Origin: Glandiceps talaboti
Taxonomy: Eukaryota > Hemichordata > Enteropneusta > Spengelidae
Direction of reading: 5' to 3'
Length of the DNA stretch: 64,000 nucleotides
NCBI RefSeq assembly: GCF_964340395.1
Contig: NC_135555.1
Location: 8,628,931 to 8,692,930 of the forward strand
Position numbers and translations under genes: made by a program. Shown piece by piece: positions 60,911 to 64,000 of this stretch (its first letter is position 1; every line of letters begins with the position of its first letter). Under the pieces are notes generated by a model, which ran no database searches, was not told where the DNA came from, and was given only the letters and a program-made list of their open reading frames with translations.

Positions 60911-62471
60911 TTACATCCAGTACACCCTTACAAAACACCCCCACCCCACACACATACGCAACTTCAAGTTGAAACATTCCCTATACATATACACATACAT
61001 GTACATGTATAATCAAAACCAGTACACCCCCACAATACAGCTACTTTTCCAACGTATGTCCAGTTTCCCATAAACTAATGATTTGTAATCAGGACCTTTC
61101 TGTTCAACTAAGACATGTCAGCTGCCCTTAATTTGGCTTAATCACAGAGTGTTGTCAGTAGTCTCCCAAATGAGAACATGTACATGCACTCAAGAGTCGC
61201 CAGTAGTACTAATTCTATCAGTCTGATGAATCTAACTACATGTACCGTATATCTACTCTGGTTTACTTGACTTCACATTTACATGATGCACAGTATATAT
61301 AACTAGCAAGATGTATCTCTAATAGACCTACATGTAAGTATGTCAACTGAATTTAGCTATTCAGGTCTGTCTGGTGATAAATCTTTATGTACAGACAACT
61401 GACGTAAAATGTCTCTGGTAAAACTCACTTTAAATCTCAAGAATCTAGGTGGCAGTTTAGATGTAGAAAACTGTATGAGAATCAACACTTTACTGACAAA
61501 TTATATTATCAACATAATAAACAAGACTATAGTAAACCATGATGATTGTCACAAGAACCTTTGAATAAGTTAGTAATGTGGTATAGATTGTACTTCATTA
61601 ATACCAACATGTTCAATTCACATATAACTCAAACACCACACTGTACCACACCACACCATACCATAACCAACCATACCATACCACATAACATAGACCCAGC
61701 AACACCACATCACACCACACCATATCGTACCACACCACATCACACCACACCACACATACTGTTCATACATGTACCAAACCACACCACACCATACTACAAC
61801 ACAACACACCACACCACACCACACCACACCACACCACTGTGGCACACGTACCACACCACATCACAATACATATACTGTGACCATACTTTGTATTTTGGCT
61901 GTAAGATTAATTGAACTTCACATTTATCTGAAACAATGTTTATGCCAAATTAAATCAATATGAAATTAGAATCACTTTCACTGGTAATTACTACGTTATA
62001 AAGGTAGAATCAATTCAAATTCAAATCAAAACATTCACTCACAAAAGTGATTTGAAAGTGAAAAGTAAAAAATTGTTTATCTGCCAAACAAAGTACAATG
62101 TAGCGCCAAAATGTGAAAAATTGTCTTTCATGCTAAATTTGTAAAATATACTCACAGTATTACATAAAATTGTACAACAAGTTAATCAAGTGACTGCATT
62201 TGTGTAATACTTACGACATGATTCCAGAAAAACCAAAGATTTCAGCAGTGAGGTAGGAAAGGTAGCTCATTAAAAATACAAACAATGGTTCTATCACACG
62301 GACGTGATCTGTAAATTTGGTAACAAATGCTGTCAGCAATCCCCATATTATACCAATTATAGTGCCAGCACAACCAATTATTAGGAATGACGTTACTCCC
62401 AACACACAATCCACTGCCTGGACATTCTCCACTCCCATAGCTGCAAACTGTTTAAACATACGATATAGCAC
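41112..62471 (-). CDS. Na+/H+ exchanger, NHE2/3/5-like (SLC9A family), gene A, 5'-partial, multi-exon
   Basis: Gene-level entry; exons are listed separately. Family members are membrane antiporters exchanging Na+ for H+ at the plasma membrane or in endosomes, with a transport domain of about 12 membrane segments and a cytoplasmic regulatory tail. Thirteen minus-strand exons were joined by GT-AG sites. The first eleven sum to 2421 nt, exactly 807 codons with the stop. The visible part starts at the VLYRMF segment, equivalent to VLYNVF just after the GESLLNDAVTV motif of NHE3. It runs through the conserved [26 protein letters not shown] and AYGGLRGA blocks into a tail of about 580 residues. Tail similarity to NHE3 (for example CLDMHS versus CLDMQS) points to the NHE2/3/5 clade. 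About 250 N-terminal residues must be encoded beyond the right edge. Family assignment is very secure, clade assignment fairly secure, and no vertebrate subtype is claimed. Confidence 0.95.
42105..42258. repeat. (ACAGAC)n / (CA)n microsatellite
   Basis: ACAGAC hexamers pass into AC dinucleotides with GCATGCATACACAT interruptions. It lies in the intron between exons 13 and 12. Confidence 0.95.
42478..42735. repeat. 40-bp tandem repeat, about six units
   Basis: Units AAGTATGGCTGTGAACTTTT followed by GGAGAGTGACAATGGACGTC start near 42541, 42581, 42621 and 42661, with more diverged end units. Confidence 0.9.
43796..43918 (-). CDS. NHE gene A exon 12: alternative tail cassette, phase 1-1
   Basis: 123 nt, 41 codons, acceptor tttctatatag, donor gtgagatac. 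The peptide starts [20 protein letters not shown] and ends [15 protein letters not shown]. It is proline/glutamine-rich, like disordered NHE tails. It has no stop and the same phase as all neighbouring tail exons. It lies on the gene strand between the short-isoform stop and a terminal-looking exon at 41.2 kb. I do not recognise the peptide; support is splice sites, phase and composition. It could be joined from the internal donor of exon 11 or directly from exon 9 or 10. Confidence 0.65.
44251..44263. promoter_or_regulatory. DR1 motif AGGTCAAAGGTCA
   Basis: A perfect direct repeat of AGGTCA with 1-bp spacing, the binding pattern of HNF4 / RXR-type nuclear receptors. Another perfect copy is at 44539-44551. 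It may be only repeat-borne sequence. Confidence 0.3.
44539..44551. promoter_or_regulatory. DR1 motif AGGTCAAAGGTCA, second copy
   Basis: Same 13-mer, retained in the second copy of the local duplication although the surroundings have diverged. Confidence 0.3.
44975..45117. repeat. (TGATG)n / (GTGTG)n pentamer tract
   Basis: TGATG-type pentamers drift into TATGG, GTGTG and TTGTG repeats. In the large intron between exons 12 and 11. Confidence 0.93.
45240..47400. other. Non-coding DNA between the short-isoform end and exon 12, with a 75-bp tandem repeat at 46285-46490
   Basis: CACCCAATAACCTGATTACAA and TTATTCAAATGAAGTCATTA recur three times with drift. A related segment lies at 52295-52330. 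A gtgccctctacgac motif is at 45533. No exon was seen. Confidence 0.5.
47413..47418 (-). terminator. Candidate polyadenylation signal AATAAA for the short isoform
   Basis: TTTATT on the plus strand gives AATAAA on the gene strand, about 400 nt after the TAA at 47814. It is the first canonical hexamer I see downstream of that stop. The 3' UTR between them carries short tandem repeats (47555-47780). Confidence 0.45.
47555..47780. repeat. GCCAAGCTGGCA-type short tandem repeats in the 3' UTR
   Basis: CACTGGCAAGTGA and AAGCTGGCAYGTGACA recur about six times at irregular spacing of 22-48 bp, directly after the short-isoform stop. Confidence 0.7.
47814..48547 (-). CDS. NHE gene A exon 11: terminal exon of the short isoform, His-rich tract, PDZ-ligand end
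   Basis: 734 nt from acceptor tgattttag to stop TAA (47816-47814). It encodes [20 protein letters not shown] at the start, then an acidic/proline-rich stretch ([15 protein letters not shown]) and Arg/Ser-rich [15 protein letters not shown] tract of 14 His in 15 residues follows (48062-48018; visible residues 725-739), and the end is [10 protein letters not shown]. The last three residues TSV fit the class I PDZ ligand pattern; NHE3 tails bind NHERF PDZ proteins (family knowledge). A good donor (CTG|gtgagtgc) lies inside the exon after 47999 in phase 1, so the last 60 codons can be replaced by exons 12-13. Long stretches read open on the other strand, but these are shadows of the biased composition. 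Confidence 0.93.
47999..48547 (-). CDS. NHE gene A exon 11, shortened form using the internal donor (long isoform)
   Basis: 549 nt (183 codons), phase 1-1, ending HHQRPDSSG at a CTG|gtgagtgc donor (47998-47991). The donor fits consensus better than most in the gene. It reaches in phase the acceptors of the two downstream exons, giving a frame of 2538 nt (845 residues plus stop) across the visible gene. The donor's use is inferred from sequence only. Confidence 0.62.
48619..49086. mobile_element. TTAA-flanked foldback MITE, copy 2 (full length)
   Basis: 468 bp, TTAA at 48619-48622 and 49083-49086. The two halves are inverted copies over nearly the whole length. For example CTGAATATTCATGACC at 48824 mirrors GGTCATGAATATTCAG at 48869, and GCTTAGAAACACCAAATTGA mirrors TCAATTTAGTGTTTCTTGGC. 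Inner ends are AAGGAAATGCCAC and AGGGGAACACCAC. It starts 72 bases upstream of exon 11's acceptor, inside the intron. Confidence 0.85.
49295..49380. repeat. (CTGC/CTGT)n(CT)n microsatellite
   Basis: CTGCCTGCCTGC, CTGTCTGTCTG, then CT repeats to about 49380. The open plus-strand frames are repeat artefacts. Confidence 0.95.
49854..50266. mobile_element. TTAA-flanked foldback MITE, copy 3
   Basis: 413 bp, TTAA at 49854-49857 and 50263-50266, with inner ends AGGGGAAAACCA and (other strand) GGGGAACACTA. The central inverted repeat is AATAAATATTCATGACTC / GAGTCATGAATATTTATT. It lies in the same intron as copy 2, about 770 bp away, with the same fold but clearly diverged arms. Confidence 0.85.
50925..51295. 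repeat. 73-bp tandem repeat, four to five units
   Basis: Units start CCAGTGTTTTTGTTAAGGGT (50987, 51061, 51134) and contain GGTAAGTAGGTAAAATC, then CCCCAGTCACTT. Related single copies lie at 17.8 and 23.4 kb. Confidence 0.9.
51296..51643. other. Intron 10 proximal part, nothing recognised
   Basis: Unique AT-rich sequence between the 73-bp array and exon 10. Confidence 0.5.
51644..51751 (-). CDS. NHE gene A exon 10: cassette, phase 1-1
   Basis: 108 nt, 36 codons, phase 1-1, acceptor gttattacag, donor gtatgtgg. The peptide starts [20 protein letters not shown] and ends [12 protein letters not shown] see no similarity to known NHE tails. Support is the paired splice sites, the open frame and exact phase agreement with exons 9 and 11. 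It could be an alternative cassette. An alternative donor three bases earlier (gtaggt) exists, but the gtatgt donor was chosen because it keeps phase 1. Confidence 0.78.
51752..52780. other. Intron between exons 10 and 9, unique part
   Basis: Includes a diverged TGATTATGCAAATGAAGTCA segment related to 46.3 kb. No exon was found. Confidence 0.5.
52783..53222. repeat. 70-bp tandem repeat with GGAGGGTTAGGGGGTCC, about six units
   Basis: Units start GGAGCACAAAGATATGAATG (52861, 52931, 53003, 53073 and so on), followed by ACTGATTGGAGGGTTAGGGG and CTTTATCTCATTTCATACCA. High similarity between units suggests recent expansion. Confidence 0.93.
53310..53402 (-). CDS. NHE gene A exon 9: acidic cassette, phase 1-1
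   Basis: 93 nt, exactly 31 codons, phase 1 at both ends, acceptor attgatttcag, donor gtatactt. The peptide [20 protein letters not shown] continues [11 protein letters not shown]. The [10 protein letters not shown] stretch resembles NHE3 YDEEMSGGIEFLASV. Being symmetric, it can be included or skipped without changing frame. The flanking introns hold a 20-bp and a 70-bp tandem array. Confidence 0.88.
53428..53695. repeat. About 20-bp tandem repeat (ACATAACATTAGATTTACAG)
   Basis: Twelve or more units between exons 9 and 8, alternating ACATAACATTAG and ACATGACATTAG variants. Confidence 0.92.
53726..54011 (-). CDS. NHE gene A exon 8: basic, His/Lys-rich tail segment
   Basis: 286 nt, acceptor ttccattatag, donor gtgagtac, phase 0 in and phase 1 out. 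The peptide starts [20 protein letters not shown] and continues with [20 protein letters not shown]. This matches the NHE3 segment with REIFHRTMRKRLE and its following Lys/Arg-rich stretch. It then has a low-complexity run [18 protein letters not shown]. The KHD triplet repeat (residues about 467-475) is encoded by CATGACAAG-like units. The basic helix probably contacts membrane phospholipids or calmodulin, by analogy with NHE family tails; this is inference. Confidence 0.92.
54160..54575. repeat. 20-bp tandem repeat (GTCTAGAAAGTTTGTCTGTT)
   Basis: About 20 units with drift at the ends, between exons 8 and 7. Confidence 0.92.
54598..54742 (-). CDS. NHE gene A exon 7: CLDM tail motif
   Basis: 145 nt, acceptor tgccattgcag, donor gtaaacat after AAG. 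The peptide [20 protein letters not shown] parallels NHE3 LRENVSAVCLDMQSL, and [11 protein letters not shown] parallels IRDAEDMVTHH. This conserved tail island helps place the gene in the NHE2/3/5 group rather than with NHE1. It ends QPKKK in phase 0. The intron to its left holds a 20-bp minisatellite that begins about 30 bases from the donor. Confidence 0.93.
55014..55232 (-). CDS. NHE gene A exon 6: proximal tail with PKA-type site
   Basis: 219 nt, acceptor attacacag, donor gtaagcac. The peptide begins [20 protein letters not shown], corresponding to [20 protein letters not shown] of NHE3, then [17 protein letters not shown] (NHE3: LNLKDAISYVAEGERRG). It ends near [15 protein letters not shown]. 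The RRSTS motif (about residues 338-342 of the visible protein) falls where NHE3 has its PKA-regulated GSLAFIRSPS segment. Phase 2 out. Similarity to NHE3 across the exon is moderate, and gap-free at the start. Confidence 0.93.
55321..55445. repeat. (CA)n microsatellite
   Basis: About 120 bp of AC with two ATAC interruptions, between exons 6 and 5. Confidence 0.98.
55558..55628 (-). CDS. NHE gene A exon 5: [18 protein letters not shown] block (CHP-binding region)
   Basis: 71 nt, acceptor cattacag, donor gtaagta. The peptide [20 protein letters not shown] then WRDK matches [23 protein letters not shown] of NHE3. In the family this amphipathic stretch binds calcineurin B homologous protein (CHP), an obligate cofactor for surface activity. 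Phase 0 in and phase 2 out; the final Lys codon is completed by the next exon. It sits immediately left of a (CA)n tract in the previous-to-next exon spacing. Confidence 0.92.
55905..55995. repeat. (CCCT)n / (CCCA)n low-complexity block
   Basis: CTTCCTCCCTCCCTCCCTCC followed by CCACCCACCCACC, in the intron between exons 5 and 4. Confidence 0.85.
56396..56485 (-). CDS. NHE gene A exon 4: start of cytoplasmic tail (GMTIKPLV)
   Basis: 90 nt, exactly 30 codons, phase 0-0, acceptor gtttattacag, donor gtaggt after AGG. The peptide [20 protein letters not shown] corresponds to [20 protein letters not shown] of NHE3, right after the last membrane helix. The basic cluster [11 protein letters not shown] sits where vertebrate NHEs bind acidic phospholipids and ERM proteins (family knowledge, inferred here). 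The exon is too short to stand out as an open frame on its own; it was placed by similarity and splice sites. Confidence 0.92.
56610..56990 (-). mobile_element. Dispersed non-autonomous element, copy 2 (inverted relative to copy 1)
   Basis: Contains AAAACACTGCAAGCACGAGT and GTATTGCACTGCAGTGCAAA, then TACCACTAGTATGC near the end. The block order is the reverse complement of 35627-35945. It sits in the intron between exons 4 and 3, while copy 1 is intergenic. Confidence 0.65.
57206..57405 (-). CDS. NHE gene A exon 3: AYGGLRGA core and last membrane helix
   Basis: 200 nt, from acceptor ttctgtctag to donor gtatgtcc. The peptide [20 protein letters not shown] is followed by [20 protein letters not shown] (residues 179-198 of the visible protein) and the final helix [16 protein letters not shown]. 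The AYGGLRGA motif is essentially invariant among animal NHEs and lies in the helix region linked to pH-sensitive transport. A longer open frame continues upstream to about 57529. Using it would break the phase with exon 2 and insert sequence with no NHE match, so the acceptor at 57405 was chosen. Confidence 0.95.
57686..58246. repeat. 17-bp minisatellite (TCTAGCATTATCATTTG), about 33 units
   Basis: About 560 bp with two main unit variants (TCTAGC and TCTATC) and occasional extra ATTATC hexamers. In the intron between exons 3 and 2. It is open in one plus-strand frame over part of its length only because of its composition. Confidence 0.97.
58247..60130. other. Unique part of the intron between exons 3 and 2
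   Basis: A small (TA)n lies at 59288-59301. TCCAATATGGCCACC is duplicated at 58962 and 58978. No exon was recognised. Confidence 0.5.
60283..60500 (-). CDS. NHE gene A exon 2: [13 protein letters not shown] membrane block
   Basis: 218 nt, from acceptor ctccaccag to donor gtatgtat. The first base completes a Ser codon with the previous exon. The peptide reads [20 protein letters not shown] and continues through [17 protein letters not shown] to CLFYRAIG. The FCGI..KYV.ANIS and ETIIFMFLG motifs are hallmarks of the NHE1-5 exchanger domain. The segment around residues 130-155 is a membrane helix ([18 protein letters not shown]). It ends in phase 1, splitting the Gly codon of RAIG. The adjoining intron sequence reads open for a few codons past the donor but has no NHE similarity. 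Confidence 0.95.
60760..60910. repeat. (ACAG)n / (ACAT)n / (CA)n microsatellite
   Basis: ACAGACAGACAGAC, ACATACATACATAC and AC runs in the intron between exons 2 and 1. Confidence 0.95.
60911..61625. other. Unique intron DNA
   Basis: No recognisable element. Confidence 0.45.
61628..61872. repeat. (ACCAC)n pentamer satellite-like tract
   Basis: ACACC/ATACC/ACATC pentamers over about 240 bp. Both strands read open in places because of the repeat. Confidence 0.93.
62215..62471 (-). CDS. NHE gene A exon 1 of those visible: membrane segments of the exchanger domain
   Basis: 257 nt, from a ttctttcag acceptor (exon starts GTG CTA TAT) to a gtaagtatt donor. It begins in phase 0 and ends with two bases of a split codon. 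The peptide starts [13 protein letters not shown] and includes a hydrophobic run at residues about 25-46 ([18 protein letters not shown]). The signature [20 protein letters not shown] follows, nearly identical in all plasma-membrane NHEs. The preceding exon (transport-site motifs such as the DPVAVLA block) is outside the window. The intron just upstream carries several decayed copies of this exon's first about 40 nt with its acceptor. Confidence 0.95.
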
Positions 62472-62826
62472 CTGAAAGAAACACAGATAAACATTTTAGA
62501 GTTTTATTAAATGTGTGCTATGAGTAAAACTAGCCACATACAATGTAGATACTGAAATACAAACTAACACTAGAGTCTTAACATGTACATGTACAAAGTG
62601 ACTAGTCCCATACATGCACACTGTTTAAATGTATGATATAGCACCTGTAAGGCACAGACAGAAACTAACATCAGTGTTTGGCTGCTTTGAATACAGATTG
62701 ACTTGTTCCACACATACAAACTGTATAGACATACAATATAGCGGCTGTAAGATATAGAGAGAAACTAACATCAGTGTTTAGCAAATGTGTGCTCTGATGA
62801 ACTTAAACCTCTCTCCCCACTTGAAT

Positions 62827-62857
62827 CATAGACCCTCCCACCCACGGAGGGTCTATG
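62827..62857. repeat. Perfect 12-bp hairpin
   Basis: CATAGACCCTCC and GGAGGGTCTATG with a 7-base loop CACCCAC, inside the insertion that splits the exon-edge repeat array. Confidence 0.85.
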
Positions 62858-62859
62858 CT

Positions 62860-63125
62860 TGAATTGATTTAACACTGATTCATTCTAAATCAATTCCGTT
62901 AGAGTGGTTCAAAATCGATTTCTGTCCCCATGAGAAAACTGAGCAATGAATTTGAATTGATAAACTGGTTTTGAACTGATGTACTTTCCATTGGTTCACA
63001 ACAATCTTCCTGAAATGGTTTTGAACTGATTCAACTATTAACATTGGTTTGAAACCGATTTAGTGCATGCGGACAGGAGAACTGATTCCAGTTCAATTTC
63101 AAACTGATATAAAATTCTACATGGG
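62860..63125. mobile_element. Insertion with repeated TGGTTTTGAACTGAT motifs, possible transposon remnant
   Basis: GGTTTTGAACTGAT occurs at about 62970 and 63017, and related GGTTCAAAATCGATTT and GGTTTGAAACCGATTT at 62909 and 63044. No coding frame and no clear terminal repeats were seen. Confidence 0.35.
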
Positions 63126-63734
63126 CACAGGGCTATAGATCATGTAAACTGTTAAACATACAACACTCTGTATAGCACCTGTAAGGAACAGACATAACTT
63201 CTAACATTTAGTTTTATCATATGTGTGCAATTATTACAGATTGATTTGTCACATACATGACAACTGTTTATATAATAAGCATTCCATATTATCACCTGCA
63301 ATAAACAAACACAGACATTTAGTTTTATCAAATGTGTGCTATGATCAACTTATATAGATGCAACTTGTATAAACATATACCATATATCACCTGCAAGAAA
63401 CAGACGCAAATACAAACATTGGTGTTAGATTAACGTGTGACATGAATACAGATCTACTAATCACATACATGTAGATGTTGAGATTCACCCTAACATTTAG
63501 AAGTCTGAGGTCTATCAAGTGTGTACTGTGAATACTGCTCTCATGTGTGCAGAAACACCTGAAGTGTCTTGAAATTGTACCAGAATAGCTGTAACTCACA
63601 ATGTTTCACTGTCAATGACTTTTACTCTTCTGATTTACATGTACAGTAAAATGCTACTAAATTACAGGTGAACATGTCCAAGATATATTGAAAGACTTGT
63701 ACTGTTAGACGGCTTCAATTTTAAAGCACTCTTG

Positions 63735-63760
63735 ACAACCTTACCTGCAAGAAAGCTCAC
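63735..63760 (-). promoter_or_regulatory. Candidate recursive splice site (3' site directly joined to 5' site)
   Basis: On the gene strand, CTTTCTTGCAG|GTAAGGTTG joins an acceptor and a strong donor with no exon between (junction between 63745 and 63744). This is the arrangement of ratchet sites that split long introns. It resembles the acceptor of the nearby exon-edge copies, so it may be one more copy that mutated into this form. Confidence 0.35.
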
Positions 63761-64000
63761 AGTAACATAATTAATCATATCCTACTCAAACGTGTATGCT
63801 ACCCAATGTACACCGTCATTCTGATCAATATACTTATGTTAAACTAACAACAAATAGTTTTCATGCTGACAATGTCATTAATATAATATAGGTATGCATG
63901 TCTGATCTTTACAAGATTTGAATGAAACTGGCCTGAGGTTCAGTTTAACATTACAGATGCACACATACACATTATGCATACACCGACAGACAGTCAGATC

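Larger units (their letters stand above)
62621..63440. repeat. Decayed tandem copies of the exon 1 5' edge plus its 3' splice site
   Basis: The segment spanning about 40 nt of exon start, the acceptor and about 60 nt of intron (62441-62515) recurs with drift at about 62615-62690, 62710-62797, 63140-63225, 63255-63348 and 63360-63440. On the gene strand the copies read CTTACAG|GTGCTATATCATAC, CTTACAG|CCGCTATATTG, CCTTACAG|GTGCTATACAG and TTGCAG|GTGATATATGG. Copies 3 and 4 are separated by an unrelated insertion (62815-63125). Confidence 0.75.

Overview
This is an AT-rich, intron-dominated piece of animal nuclear DNA, with long microsatellites, minisatellites and non-autonomous transposons between small GT-AG exons. 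The repeat types (tRNA-derived SINE, CR1/L2-like LINE tails, TTAA foldback elements, a hAT MITE) and an exchanger of the NHE2/3/5 type suggest an aquatic invertebrate. The sequence alone does not let me name the phylum or species.

The only protein-coding content I can support is Na+/H+ exchanger (SLC9A/NHE) sequence on the minus strand. Gene A enters from the right edge. Eleven exons between 62471 and 47814 were joined by their splice sites and give one continuous frame of 806 codons. They cover the last part of the transport domain (including the AYGGLRGA motif) and a long regulatory tail. The 5' exons lie beyond base 64000. Two further exons (43918-43796 and 41290-41112), plus an in-frame donor inside exon 11 (after 47999), give an alternative long C-terminus. 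Both predicted C-termini end in a class I PDZ-ligand pattern (DTSV and ESSV). All exons between the last asymmetric tail exon and the terminal exon have phase 1-1 boundaries, so each can be skipped without a frameshift.

About 12 kb downstream of gene A on the same strand, 29139-28872 encodes a signal peptide and the first-membrane-segment region of a second NHE, ending at a clean donor. This is best read as exon 1 of a tandem paralogue (gene B) running off to the left. I found no further exon of gene B in bases 1-28870. The surrounding DNA at about 28.26-29.40 kb is richer in CpG than its flanks and is probably its promoter region.

Layout: 1-28.2 kb is non-coding (intron 1 of gene B and/or intergenic), with a hAT MITE, a SINE, LINE tails, foldback elements and simple repeats. 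28.26-29.40 kb is gene B exon 1 and its promoter region. 29.9-41.1 kb is intergenic, with repeats, LINE tails and foldback elements. 41.1-64 kb is gene A, whose introns carry at least seven unrelated tandem arrays and two TTAA foldback elements. I found no RNA genes, no CRISPR and no sign of bacterial or viral genes.
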